NCBI GenBank assembly: GCA_045612665.1
Contig: JAZKZO010000069.1
Location: 1-10,846, forward strand
Origin: RGIG2000 sp045612665
GTDB taxonomy: Bacteria > Bacillota > Clostridia > Oscillospirales > CAG-272
Reading direction: 5' to 3'
Length of the DNA stretch: 10,846 nt
Position numbers and translations under genes: made by a program. Shown in pieces: positions 5,918-10,846 of this stretch. The first letter of the stretch is position 1; every line of letters starts with the position of its first letter. The notes under the pieces were generated by a model. It made no database searches. It saw only the letters and a program-made list of their open reading frames with translations, and was not told where the DNA came from.

Positions 5918-8050
5918 ATGTTTGAAAGAGCAAGCTGGATAATCCATCCAAGTAATATTTTGTACGAGTGCGTTCGTCATATCAAGGAGTTTAGCCTAAA
6001 GGGAAGGGTGAAAAAAGCGACACTTTGCGTAACCTCTCTTGGTTGCTATTATCCTTTGTTAAACGGACACAGGGTGGGGGATTTTATATTAGCTCCCGGC
6101 TTTACGTCGCGCAAAAGAGTGCAATATCAGGAGTATGACGTTACCGAGCTTTTAAGCAGTAATAACAAACTCGAAATAGTTGTTGGCGACGGCTGGTATA
6201 ACGGAAAAATCAACTTCGTTGTTGCAAACGACGTGCCAAAGGCGCTTATTTGTCAGATTGATATTCTTTACTCGGACAAAACAAAGGAAACTCTTGTGAG
6301 CGATGACACGTGGCTATCCTGTAAGGATAAGCTGCGCTTTGCCGAGCTTTATGATGGCGAAATATACGACAGTAATTTTAGCGACGAGCCTGTTAGAGCA
6401 CAGGTGCTTGATCACGATAAGAAAATAATCGTAAAGCAACAGGGCGTTTATGTAAAGGAACAGCAAAGATTATCCCCTCTTGACATAATAAAAGCGCCAA
6501 ACGGCGACACTCTTATTGACTTCGGACAAAATTTGACGGGATATTTTGAGTTTACGCTTAACGCTAAAAAGGGCGACAGGGTTGCCTTTACTGTGTGTGA
6601 GGAGCTTGACAAGGACGGAAATTTTTATAACGAGAATTACCGTGATGCCAAGGCACACTTTGAGTACATTTGCCACGACGGAATAAACACGTATAAGCCG
6701 ATTTTGGCATTTTGGGGCTTTAGATATATGCGCGTGGATAGCTTTCCGTGTGAGATTGCAAGGGATATGATAAGCGCGATAGTCGTTCACTCGGACATGA
6801 AGAGAACAGGCTATCTAAATAGCTCAAGCGCGCTTCTTAACAAGCTCTTTTCCAATGTGATTTGGGGACAAAGAGGAAACTTCCTCGACGTTCCTACCGA
6901 CTGCCCTCAAAGAGATGAAAGACAGGGCTGGACAGGTGATGCAACCGTCTTTTGCAAGGCGGCATCATATAACTATGATGTTGAGAGATTTTTCGAAAAA
7001 TGGTTGACCGATTTAAGGCTTGACCAGGGCAAAAGAGGTAATATCCCTAACATAATTCCTCAAACGGTGTGTTGGGATTGGTCTACGAGCGAGGAGTCGG
7101 GCGCGGTTTGGGGAGATAGCGCAACTATAATTCCGTATCAAATGTACAAAATGTACGGAAGCGTAGAGCTTTTGAAAAATCAATATAAGACGATGGTAAG
7201 ATATCTTGGCTATATCGCAAGCGTAACCAAGAAAAAATATTTGTGGTACGGATGCGGTCAGTTTGGAGATTGGCTTGGTCTTGACGCTCCTGCAGGAAGC
7301 TACCGTGGCTCGTCAAACGAGGACTTTATAGCATCGGTATTTTACTACAATTCCGCAAAAATAGTGGCGGATGTGTCTAAAATTCTAGGCAAGGATAGTT
7401 CAAAATACGACACCTTGGCAACAAAAATACTTGAGAAAACAAGAAAGACCTTTAAAAAGTACAATACTCAAACCGAGTGTGCCTTGGCACTTTATTTTGA
7501 TATTGCCGAGGATAAAAAATCGGTGGCAAAGCAGTTAAACGATATGATAATCGAAAACGGCTACAAGCTAAAGACAGGATTTGTCGGAACACCGTTTTTG
7601 CTACACGCTCTTTCACAAAACGGATATTCCGAAACATCATACGAGCTACTTTTACAGGAGCAATTCCCGTCGTGGCTATATTCGGTTAAGCAGGGCGCAA
7701 CAACAATTTGGGAGCATTGGGACGGCAAAAACGAAAATGGCGAATTTTGGTCAAAGGATATGAACTCGTTCAACCACTACGCATACGGAAGCGTTGCCGA
7801 TTGGGTATATGAGGAGGCGTGCGGAATTAAACCGTTAAAGCCCGCCTTTGAGGAGATTCTTATCGCACCGAAGCCAACGGATAAGCTCGACCGTTTGAGT
7901 GCCACCTTTGAGTCAAGACAGGGAAAAATTACATCGAAATGGTATCATTTGGACGGCAAAATTCGATACGAAATAGAAACTCCCGTTAAGTCTAAAATCG
8001 TAATTGACGGCAAAACGTATACCGTAAATGCGGGAAAATACATATTCTAA
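5918..8050 (+). CDS. GH78 alpha-L-rhamnosidase (no signal peptide)
   Basis: This inverting enzyme family removes terminal alpha-L-rhamnose from pectic oligosaccharides or rhamnosylated plant glycosides. The order of domains fits GH78. Residues ~15-165 are the N-terminal beta-sandwich ('NGHRVGDFILAPGFT...YDVTELL'). Residues ~185-285 are the middle beta domain ('IDFGQNLTGYFEF', 'FWGFRYMRV'). Residues ~295-640 are the (alpha/alpha)6 barrel, and ~640-710 a C-terminal beta domain. Signature sites are 'DVPTDCPQRDER' followed by 'GWTGD', with candidate general acid Glu334; 'GDWLGLD' at 450-456; and 'TTIWEHW', with candidate base Glu599. At 710 residues it is shorter than many GH78 proteins, with no extra N-terminal module. 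No signal peptide is visible, so it probably acts in the cytoplasm on imported oligosaccharides. It has its own promoter and shares a terminator with the convergent hydrolase gene. Confidence 0.95.
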   Translation: MFERASWIIHPSNILYECVRHIKEFSLKGRVKKATLCVTSLGCYYPLLNGHRVGDFILAPGFTSRKRVQYQEYDVTELLSSNNKLEIVVGDGWYNGKINFVVANDVPKALICQIDILYSDKTKETLVSDDTWLSCKDKLRFAELYDGEIYDSNFSDEPVRAQVLDHDKKIIVKQQGVYVKEQQRLSPLDIIKAPNGDTLIDFGQNLTGYFEFTLNAKKGDRVAFTVCEELDKDGNFYNENYRDAKAHFEYICHDGINTYKPILAFWGFRYMRVDSFPCEIARDMISAIVVHSDMKRTGYLNSSSALLNKLFSNVIWGQRGNFLDVPTDCPQRDERQGWTGDATVFCKAASYNYDVERFFEKWLTDLRLDQGKRGNIPNIIPQTVCWDWSTSEESGAVWGDSATIIPYQMYKMYGSVELLKNQYKTMVRYLGYIASVTKKKYLWYGCGQFGDWLGLDAPAGSYRGSSNEDFIASVFYYNSAKIVADVSKILGKDSSKYDTLATKILEKTRKTFKKYNTQTECALALYFDIAEDKKSVAKQLNDMIIENGYKLKTGFVGTPFLLHALSQNGYSETSYELLLQEQFPSWLYSVKQGATTIWEHWDGKNENGEFWSKDMNSFNHYAYGSVADWVYEEACGIKPLKPAFEEILIAPKPTDKLDRLSATFESRQGKITSKWYHLDGKIRYEIETPVKSKIVIDGKTYTVNAGKYIF

Positions 8051-8054
8051 ATTT

Positions 8055-8081
8055 AAAAGCTCGTACACTGTACGAGCTTTT
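8055..8081. terminator. Bidirectional terminator between convergent genes
   Basis: A 12-bp perfect stem, AAAAGCTCGTAC (8055-8066) with GTACGAGCTTTT (8070-8081), has a 3-nt loop. On the plus strand it ends in six Ts (8078-8083). On the minus strand the hairpin begins directly after the stop codon at 8082-8084 and ends in four Ts followed by AAAT. It fills nearly the whole 31-base gap between the two stop codons. Confidence 0.88.
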
Positions 8082-10352
8082 TTAATCTTTAAATGAAATA
8101 TGTGAAAAGCCAAATGAACGCTTTGTGGTGGGAGGAGTGCCTCTCCAAGCGCATTCTTTGACGTTTTTGTCCCAAAAATCAACGTCGGCAAATATGGGAG
8201 CAATACTTGAATATTGTACGATTTTCAAGGCTACTTTAGTGCCGCTTATATTGCTTGGAATATCAAAAATATAAGGTGAAAACGCTTTTTTGCCGAGGGG
8301 AGTGTCGTTAATATAAACCTCAGTTAGCAAATCCGTGCCACAAATCTCGATTTTTTCGGCATTATTCGGAACGTCTATATCTGCTATAAATTCTACGCTT
8401 CCGTAGTCGTAAAGCTTATCAGCGCAGGCGTAGATATCTGCGCGCTTTTTTAAAATTACCGCGCACGTGTCAGCACTTACGCTTTCACACAGAAAATCGC
8501 CTATTATAAGCACACTTGGTAAATACTTCAAATCGTTACTTGCCACAATCTCGCTTGTACCTTTTTTAAGCGTGATTGGCTTCGAGCATTTGTATAGGCT
8601 TCTCATACCGACGCTAAGCGCATCGGCGCTTTCCTCACAAAGAAGCTTTTCGCCGTTCAAATATGCCTGAGAGCCGTTTCTTACGGCAAAAATCACCTTG
8701 GTATCAAGCTCACATTTGATCTCGGATGCGCTATCGGAGCATAGGTGCATTGTCCTTACAGTATTGCTATTTTTATAGCTTACCTTAAACACAGGCTTGA
8801 GCGTTTTTTCGTTTCTTGTGCATTCCTTGGAGCCCGAAAAATACACGTCGTATCTATTAAGATGGACGCTTTTGCCGTCCACTAAATACTCACCGTCGGG
8901 GGCAAACAAATTCAAAACGATAAAGCTTTCGTCATTAAATCTTCTGACAAAAATTCCATTTGTGGCATTTCCGCTCGTATCGGTAACGGTAAGCTTACCT
9001 TGAATTTTTGACAAATCAAGCGCCCTTCCGTCAAGAGTAAGCTCAAAATCCTCGCTAAGCTCAATTATCGGCGCTTGAGGATTTTCACTTCCTATAAATT
9101 TCCATTGAATTTGCTTTTCGGTTAGCTCGTTTATAACCGATAAAAACGGAATAGTATCCACGTTGTCGGCTATTTTGCTGGCGGATGTATCAAATGGAAA
9201 ACGAATATATACGTCGGGCACAAAGTCCTTTTTTGCTATTTTTGAGGCATAAGTGGCTTCGTACGCCAGCTCCTTTACAGCTGAAAAATCGGGCTGGTCG
9301 GCGCTGAACGTGTTGAAGTAGTCCTTTACAAGAGCATTACCCCTCATGTCAAAGTGTGAAATTGCCAAAAAGTAGTGGTCAATTTTATGGCAGGCACAAA
9401 AATAAAGCATAGCGCGCTTTTTTGCATAGGACATATCGCAAGGACCGAGTGCAAAAAGCTCTGCCATAGCGCCGTTTTTACCGCTCACGCTCTCGGCTAG
9501 ACCGAAAAGAGCCATCTCGCATACGTCATCAAAGCTTGTATATATTTCGTCAATTCCGGGAAGAGAAAGAGCAGACAAATTCTTTAGCGTGTTTCCGTTA
9601 TGCCTTACACCCTCGATAGGGTTGTGATCGCACATAAAATGCCCTGTCATAAGAAGCCCGTGTGAGCTACACCAAGAGGCGATTTTGTCAATATAGCACG
9701 TCTTGAATCTATTAGAAATGACGGTAATGGCGTTTTTGTAAAAGTGCTTGTATTCCGAGCGCATATCTATGTCAAAATCACGTCCAAAAAGCTCAAAATA
9801 ATCACCGCGTATGCCGTCGTAGTACGGTATATAATCTTCGTAACAGCAATATCCAATCGACGGCTCGTCAGTGAAAATACCCTTGATAACCGTGCCGAAG
9901 GAGCCGCCGAAGCGCTTGTAATATTCCTCGTGAGTGCATTTTATGAAATATTCAACTGCCTCGCCCGACAAAAGGTTAGGAAAGAATTTTTCGCCAAAAA
10001 GTCCTGCATTGTGTCGCGATTTTACGTTTATTTGCCCCGCGTTGTCACCCTTGGTTGAAATGGCTTGAAGACGGAATTCGGGAATGGCAGTAACCTTTCC
10101 GCCCGCATCTCCCGACGGCCAGTTGAAATCGTCGTATAGCCAAATGCACATGTCAAGCATTTTTGCGCTTTTAATGAAATCACCGATGCACTCAAACCAA
10201 CGCTCGCTAAGATATTCAATTTCACAGCCGGAGCGTGGGTATAGCATAGCCTGATTAACCCCGTTCTCCTTAAGAGAGAGCATATAAGAATATATTTCAT
10301 CTCTTGACGGATTTCCGGTAATGGCCGACATAGTGATAAGTGGACTTTTCAT
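8082..10352 (-). CDS. Putative glycoside hydrolase, GH106-like (possible alpha-L-rhamnosidase), no signal peptide
   Basis: An upstream in-frame TTG at 10367 overlaps the Shine-Dalgarno GAGGTG (plus-strand 10358-10363). The ATG at 10350-10352, 5 bases downstream of that site, is therefore the better start and gives 756 residues. The N-terminal ~400 residues look like a TIM-barrel hydrolase. They contain 'IWLYDDFNWPSGDAGG' near 70-85, 'GIFTDEPS' with candidate catalytic Glu163, 'MTGHF' near 235, 'AELFALGPCDMS' with candidate Glu298, and 'ISHFDMRG' near 331. Similar motifs occur in large, poorly characterised bacterial hydrolases often labelled 'glycosyl hydrolase' or GH106 alpha-rhamnosidase. 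Residues ~645-735 look like a GH2-type sugar-binding jelly roll ('TDLLTEVYINDTPLGKKAFSPYIFDI'). No signal peptide is seen, so it is probably cytoplasmic. It converges with a GH78 rhamnosidase, which fits a role in rhamnose release. That it is a glycosidase is fairly secure; the family number and substrate are uncertain. Confidence 0.72.
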   Translation of the reverse strand: MKSPLITMSAITGNPSRDEIYSYMLSLKENGVNQAMLYPRSGCEIEYLSERWFECIGDFIKSAKMLDMCIWLYDDFNWPSGDAGGKVTAIPEFRLQAISTKGDNAGQINVKSRHNAGLFGEKFFPNLLSGEAVEYFIKCTHEEYYKRFGGSFGTVIKGIFTDEPSIGYCCYEDYIPYYDGIRGDYFELFGRDFDIDMRSEYKHFYKNAITVISNRFKTCYIDKIASWCSSHGLLMTGHFMCDHNPIEGVRHNGNTLKNLSALSLPGIDEIYTSFDDVCEMALFGLAESVSGKNGAMAELFALGPCDMSYAKKRAMLYFCACHKIDHYFLAISHFDMRGNALVKDYFNTFSADQPDFSAVKELAYEATYASKIAKKDFVPDVYIRFPFDTSASKIADNVDTIPFLSVINELTEKQIQWKFIGSENPQAPIIELSEDFELTLDGRALDLSKIQGKLTVTDTSGNATNGIFVRRFNDESFIVLNLFAPDGEYLVDGKSVHLNRYDVYFSGSKECTRNEKTLKPVFKVSYKNSNTVRTMHLCSDSASEIKCELDTKVIFAVRNGSQAYLNGEKLLCEESADALSVGMRSLYKCSKPITLKKGTSEIVASNDLKYLPSVLIIGDFLCESVSADTCAVILKKRADIYACADKLYDYGSVEFIADIDVPNNAEKIEICGTDLLTEVYINDTPLGKKAFSPYIFDIPSNISGTKVALKIVQYSSIAPIFADVDFWDKNVKECAWRGTPPTTKRSFGFSHISFKD

Positions 10353-10396
10353 ATAAGCACCTCGCAAAATTCAAGCACTTGGCTCGTCTTATAATG

Positions 10397-10425
10397 ATTT
10401 TAACATAATACGGGTGTATTTTCAA
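10397..10425 (-). promoter_or_regulatory. Promoter of the GH106-like gene
   Basis: Read on the minus strand, -35 TTGAAA (plus 10420-10425) and -10 TAAAAT (plus 10397-10402) are 17 bases apart, with an extended -10 TG one base upstream of the -10. Predicted start is near 10390, giving a leader of about 38 nt. Confidence 0.75.
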
Positions 10426-10426
10426 T

Positions 10427-10458
10427 CGAAAACGTTAAAATTGGGACAATATTTTGTC
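10427..10458. promoter_or_regulatory. Candidate operator region between divergent promoters
   Basis: Two symmetric elements lie between the two -35 boxes. AACGTT (10431-10436), with flanking A runs, has a central CG as in LacI-family sites. The inverted repeat GACAA-TATT-TTGTC is at 10445-10458. Their position would let one regulator affect both promoters. This is inference; no regulator gene is in the window. Confidence 0.3.
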
Positions 10459-10476
10459 TAAATTTCCTATAATATA

Positions 10477-10505
10477 TTGAAAATTCGCGCGCAATATGGT
10501 AAAAT
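10477..10505 (+). promoter_or_regulatory. Promoter of the right-edge lipoprotein gene
   Basis: -35 TTGAAA (10477-10482), a 17-base spacer and -10 TAAAAT (10500-10505), with extended -10 TG at 10497-10498. The spacer includes GCGCGC (10487-10492), which stands out in an AT-rich region. Shine-Dalgarno AAAGGAA (10537-10543) lies 6 bases before the ATG at 10550. Confidence 0.75.
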
Positions 10506-10549
10506 TTACACAGGAATATGCCTTTTCTAAAAAATGAAAGGAATTTGAT

Positions 10550-10846
10550 ATGAATTCGAAATTGAAATCCCTAGCATTTATCATAATTGCATCACTTGTT
10601 TTGCTTTCCTTTTGCCTTACAGGATGCGATTTTTCGTTTATTACCGAGCAGTCAAACTCTTCATCAAGCGAGCAGTCAAGCATCGAATCCGAGTCGCCAT
10701 CAAGTGAGGAGTCAAGCTCTGAATCAAGCTCATCAAGCTCCGAGGCCGAAAGCTCCGAATCCTCAAGTGAAGATGATGAGGTGGAGCTAAATTACTATTT
10801 CGCAACTGTAATTCCAAACGCAAACGTGCAGGCGTCGCCTTATACC
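10550..10846 (+). CDS. Lipoprotein with Ser/Glu linker, N-terminal part, 3' truncated by window edge
   Basis: The frame is open from the ATG at 10550 to the last base (99 codons) without a stop, so only the start of the gene is in the window. Residues 1-25 are a lipoprotein signal peptide: MNSKLKS, a hydrophobic stretch, and lipobox LTGC with lipidated Cys26. Residues ~36-79 are a Ser/Glu linker with the same style and codon use as the one in the DUF4886 lipoprotein at 4348-5811. The mature domain begins around residue 80 ('VELNYYFATVIPNANVQASPYT') and is too short to identify. It is divergent from the GH106-like gene and has its own promoter and ribosome binding site. A surface glycan-active or glycan-binding protein is a reasonable guess from context only. 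Confidence 0.85.
   Translation, partial: MNSKLKSLAFIIIASLVLLSFCLTGCDFSFITEQSNSSSSEQSSIESESPSSEESSSESSSSSSEAESSESSSEDDEVELNYYFATVIPNANVQASPYT

Noticed and set aside
10353..10367. TTG at 10367 as the start of the minus-strand hydrolase
   Set aside because: It overlaps the Shine-Dalgarno GAGGTG, which correctly serves the ATG at 10352.
10587..10823. Short open frames on both strands at the right edge
   Set aside because: They are shadows of the lipoprotein linker; the frame from the ATG at 10550 has the promoter, ribosome binding site and lipobox.

Overview
The window looks like a chromosomal stretch from a low-to-moderate GC Gram-positive anaerobe. A gut or rumen Clostridia member is most likely, perhaps Christensenellales-like. 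The evidence is strong purine-rich Shine-Dalgarno sites, sigma-A-type promoters, T-tailed hairpin terminators, lipobox lipoproteins with Ser/Glu linkers, and a surface protein carrying 'GH...C...CxxC' repeats. The lineage is an inference; no rRNA or marker gene is present.

Layout from left to right. (1) 1-1163 (+) is the C-terminal half of a GH3 beta-glycosidase, cut by the window edge and followed by a terminator. (2) 1388-4234 (+) encodes a large secreted protein: signal peptide, two homologous beta-helix-like halves, a tandem array of about seven His/Cys repeats of 40-43 residues, and a C-terminal membrane anchor without an LPXTG motif. (3) 4348-5811 (+) encodes a lipoprotein with a Ser/Glu linker, a DUF4886/SGNH-type hydrolase domain and an unassigned C-terminal domain. 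(4) 5918-8050 (+) encodes a GH78 alpha-L-rhamnosidase without a signal peptide. (5) 8082-10352 (-) converges on it and encodes a second glycoside hydrolase without a signal peptide, resembling the GH106-like group; its translation start is moved inward to an ATG. (6) 10550 to the window end (+) is the start of another lipoprotein with a Ser/Glu linker, divergent from gene 5 and cut by the right edge.

The genes form a dispersed glycan-use neighbourhood rather than an operon. Each complete gene has its own promoter and its own hairpin terminator (one terminator is shared by the two convergent genes). All five recognisable promoters carry an extended -10 (TGn) element. The surface proteins could bind or deacylate polysaccharide outside the cell. 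The enzymes without signal peptides (GH78 and the GH106-like one) would then act on imported rhamnose-containing oligosaccharides, as expected for pectin (rhamnogalacturonan) or rhamnosylated glycoside breakdown. No transporter, regulator, mobile element, tRNA, rRNA or CRISPR array is visible. The most novel-looking item is the beta-helix/His-Cys-repeat surface protein. No intergenic gap exceeds 300 bases.
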